Of a DNA stretch of 64,000 nt, positions 51,291 through 58,712 are shown piece after piece. The DNA is taken from the NCBI RefSeq assembly GCF_014202755.1, contig NZ_JACHHK010000002.1, positions 124,001-188,000 of the forward strand, given 5' to 3'. The translations under genes and the position numbers were made by a program. Below the pieces are notes generated by a model. That model did no database searches. It saw only the letters and a program-made list of their open reading frames with translations, and was not told the origin of the DNA. Positions within the stretch are counted from its first letter, which is position 1. Every line of letters begins with the position of its first letter. This stretch comes from Catenisphaera adipataccumulans. Lineage in GTDB: Bacteria; Bacillota_I; Bacilli_A; Erysipelotrichales; Erysipelotrichaceae.

Positions 51291-51360
51291 TTAGCACTCT
51301 TACCTTTCATCTGCTAATACTATAGCACACTTTTTAGCAGTGTCAACACTTAAGTGCTAA
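51291..51360 (-). promoter_or_regulatory. hsp20 promoter flanked by two CIRCE-like operators
   Basis: Leftward promoter: TTGACA (51346-51341), 16-nt spacer, TGC-TATAGT (-10 at 51324-51319). CIRCE-like 1: TTAGCACTC (51291-51299), N9, ATCTGCTAA (51309-51317). CIRCE-like 2: TTAGCAGTG (51334-51342), N9, AAGTGCTAA (51352-51360). Both keep the exact 9-nt spacing of the HrcA operator TTAGCACTC-N9-GAGTGCTAA; each has one good and one weaker half. Copy 2 covers the -35, copy 1 lies just downstream of the -10. Confidence 0.88.
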
Positions 51361-51460
51361 TTTTTTTTAAAAGATTTTTTTATTGGTATGTTATGATGGA
51401 AAATTAAATTTAAATATAATGCCGAATCTTAAAAAGATATATATAAACAATACATTTATA

Positions 51461-51517
51461 TGATATAATATTTATGATCCATAGAGAGGGGTCAAAGAGA
51501 AGAAGGGAGGTGTAACT
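51461..51517 (+). promoter_or_regulatory. Promoter and stem-loop leader of B3
   Basis: TGA-TATAAT 51461-51469; GATCC/GGGTC leader stem at 51476-51493; GGGAGGTGTAACT before the ATG. The ~100 bp before it are AT-rich and hold no gene. Confidence 0.75.
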
Positions 51518-54286
51518 ATGTTAGTAAAGCGTAATTCTGTTTTAAGGTGGATCGCATTGTTTTTCTGTCTTGCGGCTTGTTTCTTCTGTTTCCGGATGGC
51601 TGCATTTGCCGAGGAAACACAGTCTGTAGATGATCCGGCTGTTGTCCTGAATCAGGAAACAGACAATACAACACAGCGGGATGAACAGACGGAGGCTGTT
51701 TCAGAAAAGGAGCAGAATGTTCCGACAGCCGAAACCAGTACATCTACAGAAGTCAGTGATGCAGAAACGATTGATACTGCGGCGGCTGATACTGAAACTG
51801 CGAATGATACCACAGAGGAATCAGATACGGCGAAAGCAGCAGAAACTGAGAATGTTGAAAAAGGTGACCGTGTTTACGATACGGAAAACAGTTTCGGATT
51901 TGTCTTTATAGGTTATATGAATACAGACACAGTTAGTAAGCAAAGATTAGCTGATTATTTATTGTATTCTTCATGTTACAAACAAGGAAATGTTTATGTT
52001 TTTACTAAATCGAATAACATTCTTGTCTATGCTGTCCCAGAGGGTGAGAGCCCGGAAGTTTACAATCTTTTCGCTCCCCCATATTCTGGATTAAGACTGG
52101 ATTTAACATCTGAAATTCTTAAATGGGGACAGGAGCATGGAAAAAACTGGACAATGGAAACATTGGTAAAGGATTTTACATTTGATTTGAAGACTGGACT
52201 GTATTTTTATGATGAAAATGGAAATCCGATCGATTTTTTCGACTTATCACTGCCTGATGCACAGCAGGAGCCATATGTTGGTTATTGGACAAATAGTTCT
52301 TATAATCTGACACCACATGAAGACCGCAAATTTGACAAAACAGGAGATCATTTGGTATTTACGGCCGAAAATAATTACTGGTCGCTGGCTGATGAAAACG
52401 GCTTAATGAACTGCCCATTACAATATCTAAACGGACTTGAGTTTATACAAGGCACATCGTTTGTTAATTTTAATCCGACTTATAATGGCAAACCTTTCAG
52501 AGGTTTACTGAATGTGGAAGCCAGACAGGAAATATTATGCAAATTTGAGATCGATGGACAGAAATATGAAATTTTGATTCATAATCCGAAAGATGTCTCA
52601 CAATTTGTCGTTGAAGACGGAATCCCAACCGGAAAAGAAGACAAAACCTCAGATGCGGATATGAATGCCGAGATCAAAACAACGGATAAAAATGGCAAAA
52701 TCACGATTCGCTCTAATTCAGAGAACAAAACGATTACCGGCGTAGTTCGCGGAGATCAAATCACTTACAAGATCGATATCGATCTTTCTTTGGAAAGAGA
52801 GATGCTGCAGAAATTGTATCAAGGCATTACTCTATATTGCTACAATCTTGGTGGAGATTATTTGGATGAAGTTAAGCAAATTGCCAAAGAACACAACATC
52901 GCTCTGCCTAATCTGTATATGAATACTTTCCGTGATTTGTCAAAGACTGAGGATTTTACTGAATTTTATCCGTCCATTAAGTTTACATTCACATTACCGG
53001 ATGACAAGGATGCCAACGGCAACTATGATCTGATCGTTGATGAAGATGCATTGAAGAATGTTCAGTTGATTCAGACAAATAACTCTAACAAGAAATATCC
53101 ATATCCGAAGGATTCGAATCCTTTATGGCGGCTGGATCCGTCCCAGACGGAATACAATGCAGAGAAACGGGAACTGACTTTTGTCGCTTTTATATCACCG
53201 GATCAAATCGTTCAGGATTTTATCAAAAAAGAAAATGAAGATACCCAGAAAACAGAGAAGGTACCATATTTCGATCAAGAAAAAGCAATGGCTTTATTGG
53301 ATTCGATGATCGGTGATCAATTGACCGCAGTCATTTCCGGCGTGCGTGTATCTGACTTAGCAGAAGTAGGAAAACCATTGACCGTGGAAGCGAAAGTTTC
53401 CGGATCATTGAATTATATGAATGGTTTTAGGGAATCGATTATTGGTCAGTCAGCACCTTTAGGTGCAAAACCGAATCCGGGCGGAGACTTTGAAGATGAA
53501 GACGCAGGCTGGGATGAGGATGTTTCCTATCAATCTGCCCGCCGTGCTGCCAAGGTATTCCGTGCGATGGCTGCTGCTTCAGAACAGGAAAGTTTATATC
53601 AGCCATTGAATATTTCTGATTATGACCTGAGTCAGCTGTTGTTTGGTCATTTTGCCTGGACCCATTTACAGGATCCGTCCACAAAAGACGTTATCCAATC
53701 AGAAGACAACTCTGAAGAATTCTGGTACACCGTGATCATTCCGTCGCTGGATATCACGAAAGAAGTCGAAGGGATCAACACAGATCAAGAGTTCAATTTT
53801 GAACTGAAACTGGATGATGCAGCTATGGCAGGACCGTTCAACGGCACGACCTACAATGCTGAACTGCATGAAAACGGCACAGTCAAAAACGTTGCGGTCA
53901 ACTTCAAGAATGGTGTGGCAACATTCAAATTGAAAAATGGTCAGACCATCCGCATTATTGTTCCGTTCGATACGCACTTCACATTAAGAGAAACCGATCA
54001 TAACGGCTACTTTGTTACGATCGACAAGAACGGAAACAGGATCCTCAGTGATACGTTAAGCGGCGTCATTGAATCCTACACAAGCCTGGAAGATATCGAA
54101 GCAAACAAGAATGCCTATACGTTTACAAATGAGTATGAAGAACCGGAACGACCGGAAGAATCAAAAGAAGAGAACGTAGAGGAAACAAGAAGCACAGGCG
54201 TACAGACCGGTGTGATGACACAGACCGGCATGTGGATGGTGCTTGCCCTGGCAAGTATCGTGATCCTGCACAAACAACGTGCGTAA
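51518..54286 (+). CDS. Group B pilin-like surface protein B3
   Basis: A 922-residue group B protein, the longest. Signal peptide 1-31, then a long Glu/Thr/Ala region. Its variable domain (~130-350) is close to that of B4 (SNNILVYAVPEGESPE, KDFTFDLKTGLYFYDENG shared), so B3 and B4 form a sub-pair. Conserved blocks GQKYEILIHNP, GVVRGDQITYK, TFTLPDDKDANGNYDL and GVRVSDLAEVGKP follow, with an insertion of NNSNKKYPYPKDSNP near residue 525. FctA-like domain with Lys748, Glu825, Asn871; GVQTG (894-898), membrane helix, HKQRA. Confidence 0.82.
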   Translation: MLVKRNSVLRWIALFFCLAACFFCFRMAAFAEETQSVDDPAVVLNQETDNTTQRDEQTEAVSEKEQNVPTAETSTSTEVSDAETIDTAAADTETANDTTEESDTAKAAETENVEKGDRVYDTENSFGFVFIGYMNTDTVSKQRLADYLLYSSCYKQGNVYVFTKSNNILVYAVPEGESPEVYNLFAPPYSGLRLDLTSEILKWGQEHGKNWTMETLVKDFTFDLKTGLYFYDENGNPIDFFDLSLPDAQQEPYVGYWTNSSYNLTPHEDRKFDKTGDHLVFTAENNYWSLADENGLMNCPLQYLNGLEFIQGTSFVNFNPTYNGKPFRGLLNVEARQEILCKFEIDGQKYEILIHNPKDVSQFVVEDGIPTGKEDKTSDADMNAEIKTTDKNGKITIRSNSENKTITGVVRGDQITYKIDIDLSLEREMLQKLYQGITLYCYNLGGDYLDEVKQIAKEHNIALPNLYMNTFRDLSKTEDFTEFYPSIKFTFTLPDDKDANGNYDLIVDEDALKNVQLIQTNNSNKKYPYPKDSNPLWRLDPSQTEYNAEKRELTFVAFISPDQIVQDFIKKENEDTQKTEKVPYFDQEKAMALLDSMIGDQLTAVISGVRVSDLAEVGKPLTVEAKVSGSLNYMNGFRESIIGQSAPLGAKPNPGGDFEDEDAGWDEDVSYQSARRAAKVFRAMAAASEQESLYQPLNISDYDLSQLLFGHFAWTHLQDPSTKDVIQSEDNSEEFWYTVIIPSLDITKEVEGINTDQEFNFELKLDDAAMAGPFNGTTYNAELHENGTVKNVAVNFKNGVATFKLKNGQTIRIIVPFDTHFTLRETDHNGYFVTIDKNGNRILSDTLSGVIESYTSLEDIEANKNAYTFTNEYEEPERPEESKEENVEETRSTGVQTGVMTQTGMWMVLALASIVILHKQRA

Positions 54287-54293
54287 GAAGTAC

Positions 54294-54322
54294 ACGGCAT
54301 CGATGATTCGATGCCGTTTTTT
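54294..54322 (+). terminator. Terminator after B3
   Basis: ACGGCATCGA/TCGATGCCGT hairpin followed by T5-6 and CTATGG, the same bases that lead into the cca and rmuC promoters at the next two copies. Confidence 0.87.
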
Positions 54323-54393
54323 CTATGGAAGAAATATTGAGAAGATTTGTAAAGGAACATCATATTATTTTTAAAATATTATAAAAATTATGG

Positions 54394-54448
54394 TGTTATA
54401 ATAAAAATGATCCATAGAGAGGGTCAAAAAATAGAGGGAGGTGAAATT
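54394..54448 (+). promoter_or_regulatory. Promoter and stem-loop leader of B4
   Basis: TGT-TATAAT 54394-54402; GATCC/GGGTC stem 54409-54425; GGGAGGTGAAATT before the ATG. Confidence 0.75.
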
Positions 54449-57160
54449 ATGCAAGTAAAGCGTAATTCTGTTTTGAGGTGGATCGCGTTGTTTTTCTGTC
54501 TTGCGGCTTGTTTCTTCTGTTTCCGGGTGACAACGTTTGCCGAAGAGACACAGTCTGCCGATGATCCGGCTGTTGTTTTAAATCAAGAAACAGACAATAC
54601 AGCACAGCAGGATGCACAGACGGAGGCTGTTTCAGAAACGGAGCAGAATGTTTCGACAGCAAAAACCAGTACATCTACAGAAGCCAGTGATGCAGATACG
54701 ATTGATACTGCGGCGGCTGATACTGAAACTGCGAATGATACCACAGAGGAATCAGATACGGCAGAAGCGACAGAAACTGAGAATGTTGAAAAAGGTGACC
54801 GTGTTTACGACACGAAAAACAGTTTCGGATATGTCTATTTAGGTTATGCAAGTAAAGACGCAGTTAGTAAACAACAATTATTCGATATGTTTTTGTATTA
54901 TTCATACTATAAACAAGGAAATGTTTATGTTTTTACTAAATCGAATAACATTCTTGTCTATGCTGTTCCAGAGGGTGAGAGCCCGGAAGATTACAATGCT
55001 TTCACTACCCCATATTCCGAATTAGAATTGGATTTAACATCTGAAATTCTTAAATGGGGACAGGAGCATGGAAAAAATTGGACAAATGAAACATTGGTAA
55101 AGGATTTTACATTTGATTTGAAGACTGGACTGTATTTTTATGATGAAAATGGAAATCCGATCGATTTTTTCGACTTTTCAATTCCTTACGCAAAGCCGTA
55201 TATTAATTATTGGACATATGGTTATTTTACTCTGACATCGGACAGAAAATTTGACACAACAAAGAATAGCGTGATATTCACAGCTGAGAATAATTACTGG
55301 TCGTTGGCGGATGAAAACGGCTTTATGAGCTGTCCAATACAATATTTATCCAGTTTTGGTTTTATACAGGAACCGTCACTTGTTCATTTCAATCCATCTT
55401 ACAATGGCAAACCTTTCAGAGGCTTATTGAATGTGGAATACAGACAGGAAGTGTTATGTACCTTTGAAATCGACGGACAGAAATATGAAATTCTGATCCA
55501 TAATCCGAAAGATGTCACACAATTTGTCGTTGAAGACGGAATCCCAACCGGAAAAGAAAACACAAAATCCGATGCGGATATGAATGCCGAGATCAAGACA
55601 AAGGATCAAAATGGGAAAACCACGATTCGCTCTAATTCAGAGAACGAAACGATTACCGGCGTAGTTCGCGGAGATCAGATCACTTATAAGATCAATATCG
55701 ATCTTTCTTTGGAAAGAGAGATGTTGCAGAAATTGTATCAAGGCATTGCTCTATATTGCAATTTTGATGGAAATTATTCGGATGAAATTCGGCAAATTGC
55801 CAAAGAAAACAATATCGCTCTGCCTATGCCGTATATTTTTTCTTACCGTCTTGATACGCCAAATACTGAGTATACTGCCTTTTATCCATCTATCACGTTT
55901 ACATTCACATTGCCGGATGACAAGGATGCAAACGGTAACTATGATCTGATCGTTGATGAAGAGGCACTGAAGAATGTACAGCTGATCCAAGAAGATGGAA
56001 CACCGTTATGGTGTCTGGATCCGTCCCAGACAAAATATGATGCAGAGAAACGGGAACTGACTTTTGTCGCTTATATATCACCGGATCAAATCGTTCAGGA
56101 TTTTATTGAAATCGAAGAGAACGGAGTCAAGAAAAAAGTACCACATTTCGATCAGGAAAAAGCGCAGGCTTTATTGGATTCGATGATCGGTGACCAATTG
56201 ACTGCAGTCATTTCCGGCGTACGTGTGTCTGACTTGGCAGAAGTCGGAAAACCATTTACCGTGAAAGCGAAAGTTTCCGGATCATTGGATTATAAGAATG
56301 GCTTTGAACTATCGCTTATTGGTCAACCCGTATCAGGTGCGAAACCGAATCCGAGCGGCGGCTTCGAAGATGAAGATGCAGGCTGGGACGATGAAGTTTC
56401 CTATCAATCAGCCCGCCGCGCAGCAAAGGTATTCCGTGCGATGGCTTCTGCTTCAGAACAGGAAAGTTTATATCAGCCATTGAATGTTTCTGATTATGAT
56501 CTGCATCAGCTGCTGTTTGGTCATTTTGCCTGGACCCATTTACAGGATCCGTCCACAAAAGACGTTATCCAGACAGAAGACAATTCCGAAGAATTCTGGT
56601 ACACCGTGATCATTCCGTCACTGGATATCACGAAAGAAGTCAAAGGAATCAACACAGATCAGGAATTCAATTTCGAACTGAAACTGGATGATGCATCTTT
56701 GGCAGGACCGTTCAACGGTACGACCTACAATGCCGAACTGCACGAAAACGGCACAGTCAAAAACGTTGCGGTCAACTTCAAGAACGGTGTGGCAACATTC
56801 AAATTGAAGAATGGTCAGACCATCCGCATTATTGTTCCGTTCGATACGCACTTCACATTAAGAGAAACCGATCATAACGGCTACTTTGTTACGATCGACA
56901 AGAACGGAAACAGGATCCTCAGTGATACGCTGAGAGGCGTCATTGAATCCTACACAAGCCTGGAAGATATCGAAGCAAACAAGAATGCCTATACGTTTAC
57001 AAATGAGTATGAAGAACCGGAACGACCGGAAGAATCAAAAGAAGAGAACGTAGAGGAAACAAAAAGCACAGGCGTACAAACCGGTATGATGACACAGACC
57101 GGCATGTGGATGCTGCTTGCCCTGGCAAGTATCGTGATCCTGCACAAACAACGTGCGTAA
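54449..57160 (+). CDS. Group B pilin-like surface protein B4
   Basis: A 903-residue group B protein. Signal peptide MQVKRNSVLRWIALFFC... with TFA-EE cleavage; low-complexity region nearly the same as B3; variable domain a sister of B3 but with a distinct stretch (PYAKPYINYWTYGYFTL). Conserved middle blocks as in the others. FctA-like domain with Lys729, Glu806 and Asn852. Stalk, GVQTG (875-879), membrane helix and HKQRA. ATG 54449 is set by GGGAGGTG; the frame is open back to 54407 by chance and would include the leader hairpin. Its downstream flank carries the cca promoter. Confidence 0.82.
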   Translation: MQVKRNSVLRWIALFFCLAACFFCFRVTTFAEETQSADDPAVVLNQETDNTAQQDAQTEAVSETEQNVSTAKTSTSTEASDADTIDTAAADTETANDTTEESDTAEATETENVEKGDRVYDTKNSFGYVYLGYASKDAVSKQQLFDMFLYYSYYKQGNVYVFTKSNNILVYAVPEGESPEDYNAFTTPYSELELDLTSEILKWGQEHGKNWTNETLVKDFTFDLKTGLYFYDENGNPIDFFDFSIPYAKPYINYWTYGYFTLTSDRKFDTTKNSVIFTAENNYWSLADENGFMSCPIQYLSSFGFIQEPSLVHFNPSYNGKPFRGLLNVEYRQEVLCTFEIDGQKYEILIHNPKDVTQFVVEDGIPTGKENTKSDADMNAEIKTKDQNGKTTIRSNSENETITGVVRGDQITYKINIDLSLEREMLQKLYQGIALYCNFDGNYSDEIRQIAKENNIALPMPYIFSYRLDTPNTEYTAFYPSITFTFTLPDDKDANGNYDLIVDEEALKNVQLIQEDGTPLWCLDPSQTKYDAEKRELTFVAYISPDQIVQDFIEIEENGVKKKVPHFDQEKAQALLDSMIGDQLTAVISGVRVSDLAEVGKPFTVKAKVSGSLDYKNGFELSLIGQPVSGAKPNPSGGFEDEDAGWDDEVSYQSARRAAKVFRAMASASEQESLYQPLNVSDYDLHQLLFGHFAWTHLQDPSTKDVIQTEDNSEEFWYTVIIPSLDITKEVKGINTDQEFNFELKLDDASLAGPFNGTTYNAELHENGTVKNVAVNFKNGVATFKLKNGQTIRIIVPFDTHFTLRETDHNGYFVTIDKNGNRILSDTLRGVIESYTSLEDIEANKNAYTFTNEYEEPERPEESKEENVEETKSTGVQTGMMTQTGMWMLLALASIVILHKQRA

Positions 57161-57214
57161 GAAGTACACGGCATCGATAACTCGATGCCGTTTTTTCTAT
57201 GGTATAATGTTTCC
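57161..57214 (+). promoter_or_regulatory. B4 terminator fused to the cca promoter
   Basis: ACGGCATCGA (57168-57177)/TCGATGCCGT (57182-57191) and T6 end B4. It runs straight into TGG-TATAAT (57200-57208) placed 6 nt before the cca ATG. The block 57161-57220 matches 61446-61505 (before rmuC) at all but one position. Confidence 0.85.
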
Positions 57215-58537
57215 ATGGAATTACCGCAGTACATACGATCCATTATTAAACAATTGAACACAGCTGGGTATCAGGCATATGTGGTCGGCGGCAGTGTACG
57301 GGATGCTTTATTGGGGAAAAAACCTCATGATTATGACGTTACGACCGATGCCCGTCCGGAACAGATCATCAATCTGTTTGACCATACAGCACCGACCGGC
57401 ATCAAGCATGGCACTGTAACTGTATTAAGTGAACAGCCTGTAGAAGTGACAACGTTCCGCACAGAATCACAATACCATGATCATCGCCATCCGGACCATG
57501 TTGCGTTTGTTTCAAATCTGAAAGAAGATCTTGCCCGCAGGGATTTTACGGTGAACGCTATGGCGTATCATCCGCAAAGCGGTCTGATCGATCCGTTCGG
57601 CGGTCAGGAAGACTTGAAAAAGAAGCAGATCCGCTGTGTGGGAGATCCGCGGCAGCGTTTTGAGGAAGATGCCCTGCGCTTGATGCGCGCGCATCGTTTT
57701 GCCGCTCAGCTGGATTTTACCATTGAAGAAGAAACCGCAAAGGCCATCGAAGAATGCGCAAATACGATCTGTTATGTGTCTGTGGAACGCATTCGTGAAG
57801 AACTGTTTAAGATTCTGCGATATAATGCCTATGAAATTGAAAATATGACAAAGTTATTGTCAAATTGGATGCCAGAATTGGAGACGTGCAAAGCGTGTGA
57901 ACAGAATACGCCTTGGCACAATGCCAATGTGCTTCATCATATTCTTGCATCCGTTACATACCTCAACCCTTTTGATGAGACATTGGCATTGACTTTGTTA
58001 TGTCACGATCTAGGCAAGCCCGCATGTAAGACGACAGTAGACGGCATCGACCATTTTAAAGGTCATCCGCTTGTCAGTGCACAGATTGCTAAACGAATCT
58101 GCCGGGATCTCAAATGTACCCGCAGACAGCAGGAAGTGATCCCGTTGCTTGTGCGTTACCACGATGTTAAAATGAAAGACCCATTAGGCGTGGTCTTCCG
58201 TTTTCGGGTCCAGTACCAATGGGACGATGAAAGAATGCAGCAGCTGCTGGAAGTGAAGCGCTGCGATTTGATGGCGCATTCTGAATTCGGACGGCGCAGT
58301 CTCCGCCTGCTTGACCGGCTGAAAGAAGTATACCAAGAATGCTTGGAACAAAGGCCGATGACATTACAGGAACTGGCCATCGACGGCAGTGACGTCAGCC
58401 GTGCCGGATTTCAAGGCAAAGAGATCCGCAATGTCCTGCAGAACTGCCTGGAATATTGTTTCTATCATCCAGATCAAAACAATCGGGAATTTTTATTGCC
58501 GTATATCGAGCAGGATCCATGGAAACTATCCTCTTAA
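57215..58537 (+). CDS. cca: CCA-adding tRNA nucleotidyltransferase
   Basis: A 440-residue enzyme that builds or repairs the CCA end of tRNAs. The nucleotidyltransferase head has GGSVRDALLGKKPHDYDVTTDA with the two metal-binding Asp, then RRDFTVNAMAYHP and RLMRAHRFAAQLDF for template-free NTP choice; an HD-type domain (LLCHDLGKPACKT) follows. ATG 57215 is 6 nt after TATAAT with no ribosome site, so a leaderless mRNA is predicted. The gene lies alone between two group B genes of the same direction and its promoter is part of a duplicated flank. Confidence 0.93.
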   Translation: MELPQYIRSIIKQLNTAGYQAYVVGGSVRDALLGKKPHDYDVTTDARPEQIINLFDHTAPTGIKHGTVTVLSEQPVEVTTFRTESQYHDHRHPDHVAFVSNLKEDLARRDFTVNAMAYHPQSGLIDPFGGQEDLKKKQIRCVGDPRQRFEEDALRLMRAHRFAAQLDFTIEEETAKAIEECANTICYVSVERIREELFKILRYNAYEIENMTKLLSNWMPELETCKACEQNTPWHNANVLHHILASVTYLNPFDETLALTLLCHDLGKPACKTTVDGIDHFKGHPLVSAQIAKRICRDLKCTRRQQEVIPLLVRYHDVKMKDPLGVVFRFRVQYQWDDERMQQLLEVKRCDLMAHSEFGRRSLRLLDRLKEVYQECLEQRPMTLQELAIDGSDVSRAGFQGKEIRNVLQNCLEYCFYHPDQNNREFLLPYIEQDPWKLSS

Positions 58538-58657
58538 TTATGTTTTTTCTTGAAGAGACCGTAAGACTTTGTAAAATCAGCACCAATGTGCTGATTTTTT
58601 TATGATTATTAATAATATGTAAAAAAGAAGTAGTATTGATGTTATATAAAAAATAGA
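58538..58657 (+). other. Short spacer after cca
   Basis: Holds a terminator-like hairpin TCAGCAC-caat-GTGCTGA followed by T7 (about 58577-58601), then AT-rich DNA. No gene seen. Confidence 0.65.
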
Positions 58658-58712
58658 TGGTATAATAGATTTGACCTATAGAGAGGGTCAAAGAGAGAAG
58701 GGAGGTGTAACG
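58658..58712 (+). promoter_or_regulatory. Promoter and stem-loop leader of B5
   Basis: TGG-TATAAT 58658-58666; stem GACC/GGTC within 58673-58689; GGGAGGTGTAACG before the ATG. The A-U pair replaces the other copies' variation and keeps the stem. Confidence 0.75.

Noticed and set aside
54407-54449. Longer starts for B4 (54407) and B5 (58671) through the leader
   Set aside because: These frames pass through the conserved stem-loop and ribosome site, and the signal peptide begins at the inner ATG shared by all copies.
44270-58712. Repeated promoter/leader units as a CRISPR-like or mobile repeat
   Set aside because: They are 3-7 kb or less apart, each in front of a gene of the same family, and have no spacer array or terminal inverted repeats.
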